Assembly (NCBI GenBank): GCA_031404015.1 | Contig: JANNGT010000007.1 | Span: 1-17,963 of the forward strand | Direction: 5' to 3' | DNA length: 17,963 nucleotides | Source: RPQJ01 sp031404015 | Lineage (GTDB): Bacteria > Pseudomonadota > Gammaproteobacteria > Steroidobacterales > Steroidobacteraceae | The notes under the pieces: model-generated | Databases searched by the model: none | Told to the model about the DNA's origin: nothing | Seen by the model: the letters and a program-made list of their open reading frames with translations, nothing else | Shown here: positions 12,093 to 17,963 of the stretch, piece after piece | Layout: every line of letters begins with the position of its first letter | Numbering within the stretch: position 1 is the stretch's first letter | Program-made: the position numbers and the translations under genes

Positions 12093-12166
12093 TGGCTGGG
12101 GGACTAGGATTCGAACCTAGGTTGACGGAGTCAGAGTCCGTAGTCCTACCGCTAGACGATCCCCCA
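12093..12166 (-). tRNA. tRNA-Gln (CUG)
   Basis: The minus-strand 74-nt gene starts TGGGGGATCGTC and has the D-arm TAGCGGTAGGAC, the anticodon arm ACGGA-CTCTGAC-TCCGT with anticodon CUG (reads CAG, Gln), the T-loop GGTTCGAATCC, acceptor pairing TGGGGGA/TCCCCCA and an encoded CCA after discriminator G. It sits 64 bp after rpsI and may be transcribed with it up to the terminator. Confidence 0.95.
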
Positions 12167-12230
12167 AAGGAACCGTTGCGGGGATTTCCTGCAAGCAGCG
12201 CCCTGACCGCTGCCTGCACCCGCGCGCTGG

Positions 12231-12623
12231 TTAGCGCTTGGAGAACTGGGTTCCGCGACGAGCCTTGCGGAAGCCGACCTTCTTGCGCTCGACTTCGCGC
12301 GCGTCGCGCGTCACGAAACCGGCAACGCGCAGCGGCCTGCGGAACGCTTCGTCGTAATCCATCAGCGCGCGCGTGATGCCGTGACGGATTGCGCCGGCCT
12401 GGCCGGTCATGCCGCCGCCCGCAACATTGGCGACCACGTCGAAGTGGTCGGCCATCTGCACGAGCTCGAGCGGCTGGCGCACGATCATGCGCGACGTCGT
12501 GCGACCGAAGAATTCTTCGATCGTGCGGCCGTTGATGGTGATCTTGCCGGTGCCCCGGTGCAGGTGAACCCGCGCCGTGGACGACTTGCGGCGGCCGGTG
12601 CCGTAATTGGTGTTTGCGGGCAT
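12231..12623 (-). CDS. rpsI: 30S ribosomal protein S9
   Basis: This 130-aa protein has the conserved S9 start (NYGTGRRKSSTARVHLHRGTG), the middle ITINGRTIEEFF and QMADHFDVVANVAGGGMTGQAGAIRHGI, and the conserved C-terminal tail RKARRGTQFSKR, which reaches the P-site tRNA in the ribosome. Length is normal. It lies 11 bp downstream of rplM, the standard L13-S9 operon. Confidence 0.98.
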   Translation of the reverse strand: MPANTNYGTGRRKSSTARVHLHRGTGKITINGRTIEEFFGRTTSRMIVRQPLELVQMADHFDVVANVAGGGMTGQAGAIRHGITRALMDYDEAFRRPLRVAGFVTRDAREVERKKVGFRKARRGTQFSKR

Positions 12624-12634
12624 TGCTGTAAGCC

Positions 12635-13063
12635 TTAGATGTCGAGCGGCTTCGGCTGCTGTGCGGCGTGCGAGTGTTTCTCGCCCGTCACGACATGCAG
12701 CTTCTTGAACATGGCGCGGCCCAGCGGGTTCTTGGGCAGCATGCCCTTGACCGCGAGCTCGATCACGCGCTCGGGATGCTGTTCAAGCATCTTGTCGAGC
12801 GTGCGGCTCTTGATGCCGCCGATCGCGCCGGTGTGCCAGTAGTACACCTTGTCGGTGAGCTTGTTGCCAGTGACGGCGATCTTCTCGGCATTGATCACGA
12901 TGATGTGATCGCCGGTATCGACGTGCGGCGTGTACTGCGGCTTGTGCTTGCCGCGGAGACGGAAGGCGAGCTGAGTGGCGAGGCGGCCAAGCGTTTTACC
13001 GCTCGCATCCACCACAAACCAGTCACGCCGCACCTTCTCGGGGTGTGCGAAAACGGTGGTCAT
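12635..13063 (-). CDS. rplM: 50S ribosomal protein L13
   Basis: This 142-aa protein has L13 signatures: RDWFVVDASGKTLGRLAT, GKHKPQYTPHVDTGDHIIVINA, KVYYWHTGAIGGIKSRTLDKML, and VKGMLPKNPLGRAMFKKLHVV. It assembles early into the large subunit. Normal length. It is the first gene of the rplM-rpsI operon, starting at ATG 13063 with GGAG upstream, and is divergent from coq7. Confidence 0.98.
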   Translation of the reverse strand: MTTVFAHPEKVRRDWFVVDASGKTLGRLATQLAFRLRGKHKPQYTPHVDTGDHIIVINAEKIAVTGNKLTDKVYYWHTGAIGGIKSRTLDKMLEQHPERVIELAVKGMLPKNPLGRAMFKKLHVVTGEKHSHAAQQPKPLDI

Positions 13064-13105
13064 CGGAAAGGCTCCAGGCCCTGTCTGCCATGCAGAGAGC
13101 CGCGA

Positions 13106-13134
13106 ATTCTATCCCAGCGTTTCGCTCAATGCAA
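13106..13134 (-). promoter_or_regulatory. Predicted rplM-rpsI promoter
   Basis: On the minus strand TTGCAT (13134-13129), 17 bp, then TAGAAT (13111-13106), leaving a leader of about 35 nt before rplM. Confidence 0.6.
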
Positions 13135-13175
13135 AATTAAGGACAGGCGGGTTGGAACCTCTCCGGTGCAGCCCC

Positions 13176-13204
13176 TTAGGAATGGTCGGCCAGCCCACTA
13201 TAAT
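13176..13204 (+). promoter_or_regulatory. Predicted coq7 promoter with consensus -10 box
   Basis: A perfect TATAAT (13199-13204) lies 6 nt before the coq7 ATG. At 17 bp upstream is TTAGGA (13176-13181), a weak -35. Transcription would begin at about the ATG, suggesting a leaderless mRNA. Confidence 0.55.
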
Positions 13205-13210
13205 GAGCGC

Positions 13211-13900
13211 ATGCCGCGTCCCCGCACCGTTGCCCGATCCCTTCCCGCCCGTTTGCCCCGCCCTCACCGCCGTTTGAGCCTGGCCGACCGGATGGTGCAG
13301 GAGATCGACCGCGGCCTGCGCACGGTGGCCGCGGCGAATGTCGCCGGACGCCCTTTCCCGGGGGCCGCCGAGCCCGAAACGGTCCACGACCCGGCCGCCC
13401 GCAAGCATGCCGCAGCACTCATGCGGGTGAATCATGCGGGTGAAATCGCGGCACAAGCGCTGTACCACGGGCAGGCCCTGACGGCGCGGAACCCGGCAGT
13501 GCGTGAACAGATGCTGGCTGCCGCCCGCGAGGAAACTGACCACCTGGCGTGGTGCGAGCAACGCGTACGCGAACTGGACAGCCGCACCAGCCTGCTCGCT
13601 CCGGTGTGGTACCTAGGCTCGTTTGCGATCGGCGCGCTGGCCGGCCTGAGCGGCGACCGCACCAGCCTGGGCTTCGTCGAGGAAACCGAGAAACAGGTGG
13701 TTGAGCACCTGGACTCGCACCTGAAAGAGCTCCCCGCGGACGACCGGCGGTCGCGGCGTACCGTGGCGCAGATGAAAGCGGACGAGGATCGTCACGCGGA
13801 CGAGGCCAGAAACAGCGGGGCGATGGGTTTGCCGCGCCCGATCCGGGCCCTGATGCGCGGGACGGCGGCGATCATGACCCGCGCCGCGTACCGGCTATGA
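13211..13900 (+). CDS. coq7: 2-polyprenyl-3-methyl-6-methoxy-1,4-benzoquinone hydroxylase (Coq7/UbiM-type di-iron)
   Basis: This 229-aa protein catalyses the last hydroxylation of ubiquinone synthesis at the membrane surface. Di-iron ligands are visible: NHAGEIAAQ (Glu78), EETDHLAW (Glu108, His111), VEETEKQVVEHLDSH (Glu158-Glu165 region) and DEDRHADEA (Glu192, His195). The hydrophobic YLGSFAIGALAGL segment is the membrane-associating helix. Homology begins at LSLADRMVQEIDRGLRTV, upstream of the next ATG (13292), which supports the start at 13211 even though there is no ribosome site and a -10 box lies 6 nt before it. The basic N-terminal ~20 residues are an extension. Divergent from rplM, followed 88 bp later by crp. 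Confidence 0.95.
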   Translation: MPRPRTVARSLPARLPRPHRRLSLADRMVQEIDRGLRTVAAANVAGRPFPGAAEPETVHDPAARKHAAALMRVNHAGEIAAQALYHGQALTARNPAVREQMLAAAREETDHLAWCEQRVRELDSRTSLLAPVWYLGSFAIGALAGLSGDRTSLGFVEETEKQVVEHLDSHLKELPADDRRSRRTVAQMKADEDRHADEARNSGAMGLPRPIRALMRGTAAIMTRAAYRL

Positions 13901-13988
13901 CGTGAGAAACTTGCGGCGTGACGGGGCTTTATATTAAAAGCTTCGCAGCGCATTTAACATAAACAGCGCATACGACAGGAAGGGGAGC

Positions 13989-14768
13989 ATGGAAACCGGC
14001 GGTAGACCCTTGAGCGACATTCCAGCGATCAATCGCTTTCTCAGCTATTGCCGCATCCGGGCCGTGCCGTCCAAGACGGTGCTGATCCATGCGGGCGACG
14101 TCCCCGACGTCCTTTATTACGTGATAAAGGGCTCGGTGGAAGTCCTGATCGAGGACGAGGAAGGCAACGAAATGGTGCTGGCCTACCTGAACAAGGGCCA
14201 GTTTTTCGGCGAGATGGGACTGTTCAACGAGCAACCTGCCCGCAGCGCCTGGGTGCGCACGCGATCCCAGTGCGAGCTCGCGGAAATGACCTATCCGCGC
14301 TTCCGGCAGATTGCCGCGGAAAGTCCCACGCTGCTGTTCGAGTTGGCCACGCAGTTGGCCAGCCGCCTCGACCGCACCAACCGCAAGCTGGGCGACCTGG
14401 CGTTTGTCGACGTCACAGGCCGGGTCGCGCACGCGATCATGGACCTGTGCAACGAACCCGATGCGATGACACATCCCGAAGGCACGCAGATCAAGGTGAG
14501 CCGGCAGGAACTGTCGCGCCTGGTCGGCTGCTCGCGCGAAATGGCGGGGCGCGTGCTCAAGGTGCTCGAGGAACAGGGCCTGCTCACCGCGCGCGGCAAG
14601 ACGATGGTCGTGTACGGCGTGCGTCCGCGTCTGAAGGGCAAGGCTGCGGCGATGTCGCTCGCGGGTGCCGGCGCAGCCGCACCTGCGGGAGGCGGACTGG
14701 CGATGCGCGGCAAGAAAGCCACGACTGCGCCGGACGATGACGAGGACGATGAGGACGACGAGGATTGA
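13989..14768 (+). CDS. crp: CRP/Vfr-type cAMP receptor regulator with acidic C-terminal tail
   Basis: This 259-aa protein has a cyclic-nucleotide domain (about 12-115), a long dimer helix (116-138) and a winged HTH (about 168-205; SRQELSRLVGCSREMAGRVLKVL). The cAMP contacts of E. coli CRP are kept: Glu75, Arg85 and Ser86 in GEMGLFNEQPARSAW; the Thr-Ser pair of the dimer helix is Thr130-Asn131. Arg-Glu in the recognition helix (CSREMAGR) supports TGTGA-type sites. This is closer to CRP/Vfr than to the c-di-GMP-binding Clp of xanthomonads, which lacks the Ser. After residue 212 comes a 47-aa extension: Ala/Gly-rich, then Asp/Glu-only DDDEDDEDDED. E. coli CRP has 210 aa. A strong purine-rich ribosome site (AGGAAGGGGAGC) precedes the ATG. 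Confidence 0.93.
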   Translation: METGGRPLSDIPAINRFLSYCRIRAVPSKTVLIHAGDVPDVLYYVIKGSVEVLIEDEEGNEMVLAYLNKGQFFGEMGLFNEQPARSAWVRTRSQCELAEMTYPRFRQIAAESPTLLFELATQLASRLDRTNRKLGDLAFVDVTGRVAHAIMDLCNEPDAMTHPEGTQIKVSRQELSRLVGCSREMAGRVLKVLEEQGLLTARGKTMVVYGVRPRLKGKAAAMSLAGAGAAAPAGGGLAMRGKKATTAPDDDEDDEDDED

Positions 14769-14777
14769 ATGTCCTCA

Positions 14778-14801
14778 CCTCTCCCGCTGCAGCGGGAGAG
14801 G
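14778..14801. terminator. 24-bp perfect palindrome after crp
   Basis: CCTCTCCCGCTG and CAGCGGGAGAGG form a perfect palindrome 9 bp after the crp stop. It lacks a T-run and shares its core (CTCTCCCGC...GCGGGAGAG) with the hairpin after purC, so it may be a dispersed palindromic repeat acting as a transcript end. Confidence 0.6.
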
Positions 14802-14826
14802 CTCCGCTCCGACTATCCCCCAACCC

Positions 14827-15531
14827 CTATCCCCTAACCCCTTTTCCAATTCGCTCGCGCATCGCCGCGATCGTCGCCGCGTAATCCTTCGCGTTGAAGA
14901 TCGCCGAGCCCGCGACGAACGTGTCCGCGCCAGCCGCGGCGACCGCGGCGATGTTGTCGACCTTGATGCCGCCATCCACTTCCAGGCGGATGTCGCGACC
15001 GCTGCGGTCGATGATCCTGCGGACCTCTGCAATCTTCGGCAGCGTCGCTGGGATGAACGACTGTCCGCCGAAACCCGGGTTCACCGACATCAGCAGCACC
15101 ATGTCGACTTTGTCGAGCACGTAGTCCAGGTAATGCAACGGCGTGGCTGGATTGAATACCAGTCCCGACTTGCATCCATTCTCGCGGATCAAGCCCAGCG
15201 TGCGGTCGATGTGCTCGCTCGCTTCGGGATGAAAAGTAATGTAGCTCGCACCCGCCTTCGCGAAGTCGGGAATGATGCGGTCGACCGGTTTCACCATCAG
15301 GTGCACGTCGATCGGTGCCGTGATGCCGTGCTTGCGCAACGCCTCGCACACCAGCGGCCCGATCGTCAGGTTCGGCACGTAGTGATTGTCCATGACGTCG
15401 AAGTGGACGACGTCTGCTCCGGCCGCGAGCACGTTTCGGACTTCCTCGCCCAGCCGCGCGAAATCCGCGGACAGGATTGAAGGCGCGATCCACGCAGCCA
15501 GCGGTTGCGATGTCGTCGTTGGTGCCGTCAT
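14827..15531 (-). CDS. rpe: Ribulose-phosphate 3-epimerase
   Basis: This 234-aa TIM-barrel enzyme interconverts ribulose-5-phosphate and xylulose-5-phosphate in the pentose phosphate/Calvin routes. Signatures: IAPSILSADFARLGEEV (Ser and start of strand 1), VVHFDVMDNHYVPNLTIGP (metal-binding His and catalytic Asp), DVHLMVKPVD, MSVNPGFGGQSFI and LEVDGGIKVDN (second Asp, phosphate grip). Length is slightly above the usual ~225 due to an N-terminal extension (MTAPTTTSQPLA). It starts 10 bp after djlA and is probably co-transcribed with it. Confidence 0.97.
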   Translation of the reverse strand: MTAPTTTSQPLAAWIAPSILSADFARLGEEVRNVLAAGADVVHFDVMDNHYVPNLTIGPLVCEALRKHGITAPIDVHLMVKPVDRIIPDFAKAGASYITFHPEASEHIDRTLGLIRENGCKSGLVFNPATPLHYLDYVLDKVDMVLLMSVNPGFGGQSFIPATLPKIAEVRRIIDRSGRDIRLEVDGGIKVDNIAAVAAAGADTFVAGSAIFNAKDYAATIAAMRERIGKGVRG

Positions 15532-15541
15532 CTGTCGGTCC

Positions 15542-16396
15542 TCACTTGATGCCGCGATGCGTCTTCGCCAGGTCGTACGCTTCCAGGATGCGCTGCGTGC
15601 GCTCGTGCGCCGCGGCGATCATCGATTCGGGCAGGCCCTGCGCCACCAGCTTATCGGGGTGGTTGCGGCTCATGAGCTTGCGGAATGCCTTCGTCACTTC
15701 GGCATCGGTTGCACTGGCAGCGACTCCGAGCACTTCGTAGGCATCGGTCAACCGCGCGTCGGGGCGCGCGCCAGAACCGGGCCCTTGCGATGGGCGAGCG
15801 CCGGGGCCGTGGCCATAGTTGCTCGAATGCATGCGCAGCATGGCCTCGAGCGAGGCGAACTCGAGCGGCGAGATGCCCAAGGCCTGGCACATGCGCTGGA
15901 ACAGGGCTCGCGGCCGGTCGCCCAACCCATTGCTGCGGATCGCCGCCTCGAGCTGGATCTGCACGAACAACCGGCACAGGTCGGGCTGGTTGCCGACCAA
16001 CTCGCGCAGTTGTGAGAGCGTCGACTCCAGCGGGAAGTCACCCTGCTTGCCGGCCGAGAACAAGTCGATGGCCCGCAGCCGGTCCGCCTCGCTGAGCGAA
16101 AAGCGCCGCATGGCGTCCCGAGCTGCGTCGATCTCCTGCTCCGTGACACGGCCGTCGCTTTTCGCGACATGGCCCATGACCTGGAAAGTGGCCTCGAAAA
16201 ACGCACGACGCAGTGCAGCCTGGTCCGGACCCCCTCCACCTCCGTTGCCGAGGCGGCGCCGTCCGCTGGGGCCCCGCTTGCTCGCGATGTCGAACTGGTG
16301 CCCCAGCACCATCCCGACAATGGCGCCCAGAAACCCACGGCCGATGATGAAGCCCAGGATCGCGCCGATGATCTTGCCGTACCAGCCTTCAAGCAT
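15542..16396 (-). CDS. djlA: DnaJ-like co-chaperone DjlA
   Basis: This 284-aa protein has an N-terminal membrane helix (WYGKIIGAILGFIIGRGFLGAIVG), a TerB-like domain (about 60-185; ATFQVMGHVAKSDGRVTEQEIDAARDAM) and a C-terminal J domain (about 217-284) with the HPD motif in RNHPDKLVAQGLP. This is the full DjlA domain order. It works with DnaK at the inner membrane and in E. coli influences capsule control. A Gly/Pro-rich linker joins TerB and J. It is the first gene of the djlA-rpe unit and is divergent from purC with a 110-bp spacer. Confidence 0.95.
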   Translation of the reverse strand: MLEGWYGKIIGAILGFIIGRGFLGAIVGMVLGHQFDIASKRGPSGRRRLGNGGGGGPDQAALRRAFFEATFQVMGHVAKSDGRVTEQEIDAARDAMRRFSLSEADRLRAIDLFSAGKQGDFPLESTLSQLRELVGNQPDLCRLFVQIQLEAAIRSNGLGDRPRALFQRMCQALGISPLEFASLEAMLRMHSSNYGHGPGARPSQGPGSGARPDARLTDAYEVLGVAASATDAEVTKAFRKLMSRNHPDKLVAQGLPESMIAAAHERTQRILEAYDLAKTHRGIK

Positions 16397-16506
16397 ATGC
16401 GCGGGGCCTTGCCCCTTCCTGGAGTCGTTACAATGGATGGTCGGCCCGGACGATGCGTCCCTCCGGTCGACGATCGCGGCATCTTAACAGCACCGGCGGC
16501 CCCCAC

Positions 16507-17463
16507 ATGCCCACGCCCACGACCGACACGACTCCGACTGCAAGCCCCGCTGCCGGCGGCTCGCCACCAATGCACGAGTCCAACCTGCACGGCCTCACCC
16601 GTATCCATCAGGGCAAGGTGCGTGACATCTATGCGATCCCGGGCGACGAGCGGCACATGCTGATCGTCACGACCGATCGCCTCAGTGCATTCGACGTCGT
16701 TCTGCCCGATCCGATTCCGGGAAAGGGGCATGTGCTCACGAGCATCTCCAACTTCTGGTTCGCGCGCACAGGCCACATCGTGCCGAATCACCTGGCAGCC
16801 GCCGCGCGTGCGGACTTGGAAAAGGTCGTGCCCGACGCGGGTGATCGCTCGCGGCTCGCCGATCGCGCGATCGTCGTGCGCAAACTCAAGGCGCTGCCCG
16901 TCGAGGCCGTCGTGCGCGGCTACCTGATCGGTTCTGGCTGGAAGGACTATCAGCGCAATGGGCAGATCTGTGGCATCAGGTTGCCCACGGGGCTGCGCAT
17001 GGCCGATCGCTTGCCTGAGCCCATCTTTACGCCCTCGACCAAGGCGCCCAAGGGTCAACACGACGAAAACGTGGGCTTCGATGCAATCGCGCAGTTGATC
17101 GGCGCGGACCAAGCCGCGCAGGTGCGCGACACCGCGATCGCGCTGTATCGATTCGCGGCGGAACACGCGCTGCAGCGCGGCATCATCATCGCCGACACGA
17201 AATTCGAGTTTGGCATCGATGAAGAAAATGGCGGGCGCCTGACGCTGATCGACGAAGCGCTCACGCCGGACTCCTCGCGTTTCTGGCCGGTGGACACGTA
17301 TGCGCCGGGCACGAGTCCGCCGTCCTTCGACAAGCAGTTCGTGCGCGATTACCTGGAAACGCTCGACTGGAACAAGACGGCGCCGGGCCCGAAGCTGCCC
17401 GCGCACGTGCTGCAGCACACGAGCGAGAAGTACGCGGAGGCATTGCGGCGCCTGACTGCGTGA
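16507..17463 (+). CDS. purC: Phosphoribosylaminoimidazole-succinocarboxamide (SAICAR) synthase
   Basis: The enzyme joins CAIR and aspartate with ATP in purine synthesis. From ATG 16507 it has 318 aa; ATG 16570 gives 297 aa and starts at the conserved MHESNLHGLTRIHQGKVRDIY. Other signatures: TDRLSAFDVVLPDPIPGKG, VVRGYLIGSGWKDYQ, PIFTPSTKAPKGQHDENV and LIDEALTPDSSRFWP. The long form (about 300 aa, yeast-like) is common in many proteobacteria, distinct from the ~237-aa E. coli type. The residues before MHES are Thr/Pro/Ala-rich and may not be translated. Neither start has a clear ribosome site. A TACAAT -10 box is at 16429-16434. Confidence 0.95.
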   Translation: MPTPTTDTTPTASPAAGGSPPMHESNLHGLTRIHQGKVRDIYAIPGDERHMLIVTTDRLSAFDVVLPDPIPGKGHVLTSISNFWFARTGHIVPNHLAAAARADLEKVVPDAGDRSRLADRAIVVRKLKALPVEAVVRGYLIGSGWKDYQRNGQICGIRLPTGLRMADRLPEPIFTPSTKAPKGQHDENVGFDAIAQLIGADQAAQVRDTAIALYRFAAEHALQRGIIIADTKFEFGIDEENGGRLTLIDEALTPDSSRFWPVDTYAPGTSPPSFDKQFVRDYLETLDWNKTAPGPKLPAHVLQHTSEKYAEALRRLTA

Positions 17464-17771
17464 TCGGCCCCCTCTCCCGCTTGCGGGAGAGGGCTGGGGG
17501 CGAGCTGGGCTTGCGGCGTCCGCCAGTCCGCCCTTCCGGTCTTCCCCCGCGCTCATGGTCTCGCGCGCTTCGAGCACCGCGCGAGGACCGCGCGATGCTC
17601 GGCGACCCTTGCTCGAGCGGGCGCGCGACGAGGGTGGTGCAATCGGTGCGGAAAAATCGATTGCGCCGCGCGCCAGGCGCTCGAGCTGCGGCGCTCGACA
17701 AATCGCGCGGGTAAAGACCGGAAGGTCGAACAGCCGACGCCAGCTTTCCCCGGAAGCGACACCCCCAACCG
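17464..17771. repeat. Structured intergenic region between purC and btuF-like gene, probable dispersed repeat
   Basis: No convincing gene. It opens with an 11-bp stem, CCCTCTCCCGC-TT-GCGGGAGAGGG (17470-17493), just after the purC stop. An 11-bp inverted repeat CTTCCGGTCTT (17533-17543) / AAGACCGGAAG (17714-17724) encloses a 170-bp GC-rich core with more self-complementary parts (GCGCGCTTCGAGC and GCTCGAGCGGGCGCG). Several overlapping frames are open on the minus strand but none has coding character or a ribosome site. The form fits a dispersed repeat or structured RNA. Confidence 0.5.
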
Positions 17772-17963
17772 TCACCCGTTGCGCTCGACCCACCGCGCAA
17801 TCACCCGATGGATCTCGCGCACCCCATCCGTGAGCGCCGCAGGCCCCGGCTGCAGGATGATCGACGACTTCACTTCGTGCAGCTCACGGTCGCGTACGGC
17901 CGGCACGTCCGCCCATCCCGCACGTGCCGCCACGTTGCGAGCAGAAAACTTCTTGCCGCACCA
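17772..17963 (-). CDS. BtuF-like cobalamin/metal ABC transporter substrate-binding protein, C-terminal end only
   Basis: The minus-strand frame is open at the window edge and gives 63 residues to TGA 17774-17772: WCGKKFSARNVAARAGW, VPAVRDRELHEVKSSIILQ and PGPAALTDGVREIHRVIARW. This is the end of the TroA/BtuF periplasmic binding fold seen in cobalamin-binding proteins (IK-S-I-L-QPGPAALTDG). The ligand is inferred from family. The start and signal peptide lie outside. Confidence 0.82.
   Translation of the reverse strand, partial: WCGKKFSARNVAARAGWADVPAVRDRELHEVKSSIILQPGPAALTDGVREIHRVIARWVERNG

Noticed and set aside
12668..13210. Upstream extension of the coq7 frame, antisense to rplM
   Set aside because: The extension overlaps rplM and its promoter; family homology and the -10 box place the start at 13211.
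15748..17793. Very long minus-strand open frame (681 codons)
   Set aside because: It runs antisense to purC and out of frame through djlA; composition is Arg/Ser-rich as in GC-rich shadow frames.
17261..17800. Minus-strand frames in the purC-btuF spacer as genes
   Set aside because: No ribosome site, low-complexity Arg/Ala/Pro composition, overlap with purC and with inverted repeats.

Overview
The window is GC-rich proteobacterial DNA. The gene set on the right (rplM-rpsI, coq7, a CRP-type regulator with acidic tail, rpe, djlA, purC, a BtuF-like end) points to a gammaproteobacterium, probably related to Xanthomonadales/Steroidobacterales/Nevskiales. The exact taxon cannot be fixed from sequence alone.

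Region 1 (about 1-10,086) is a chromosomal integron array. Twelve attC sites, in minus-strand orientation, separate thirteen gene cassettes. All cassette genes read leftward, away from an integrase gene that starts at 10,087 on the plus strand. This is the normal integron layout: intI, then the attI/Pc region (about 9,921-10,063), then cassettes. Reading away from intI, the cassettes are: (1) brnT-brnA toxin-antitoxin; (2) an unknown 99-aa protein; (3) a CPBP intramembrane protease; (4) a HigBA-like pair whose toxin is frameshifted; (5) an AT-rich TlpA-like thioredoxin; (6) an unknown exported protein; (7) a DUF2867 protein; (8) an MDR-family oxidoreductase; (9) a frameshifted exported PDZ protein; (10) a membrane-anchored serine hydrolase of the beta-lactamase/PBP fold; (11) a four-helix membrane protein; (12) an intact RelE/HigB-HigA pair; (13) an amidohydrolase lipoprotein that runs off the left edge. 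Intact attC sites fall into two lengths, 58-60 bp and 88 bp. Three sites (6, 7 and 9) are damaged.

Region 2 (10,087-11,869) is a rearranged border. intI is cut after about 200 codons, so the second half of the catalytic domain is missing. It runs directly into the truncated 3' side of a cupin gene on the opposite strand. That cupin gene is the last member of a small operon with a SnoaL-like cyclase and a DUF1348 (NTF2-like) gene. The integrase should be inactive, so the array is probably frozen unless another integrase acts in trans.

Region 3 (about 11,870-17,963) is core chromosome. It holds a strong hairpin terminator, tRNA-Gln(CUG), rpsI and rplM (minus strand), then divergent coq7 and crp (plus), then rpe and djlA (minus), divergent purC (plus), a structured repeat-like 300-bp spacer, and the C-terminal end of a BtuF-like binding protein (minus).

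The main regulatory signal is in the two HigBA-type cassettes. Each carries its own sigma70-like promoter with a 17-bp spacer. In both, a 6-4-6 inverted repeat (GTAKCC-N4-GGMTAC) overlaps the -10 box, and exactly 6 nt separate the -10 box from the start codon, which implies leaderless, self-regulated transcripts. The same 6-nt spacing occurs at coq7.
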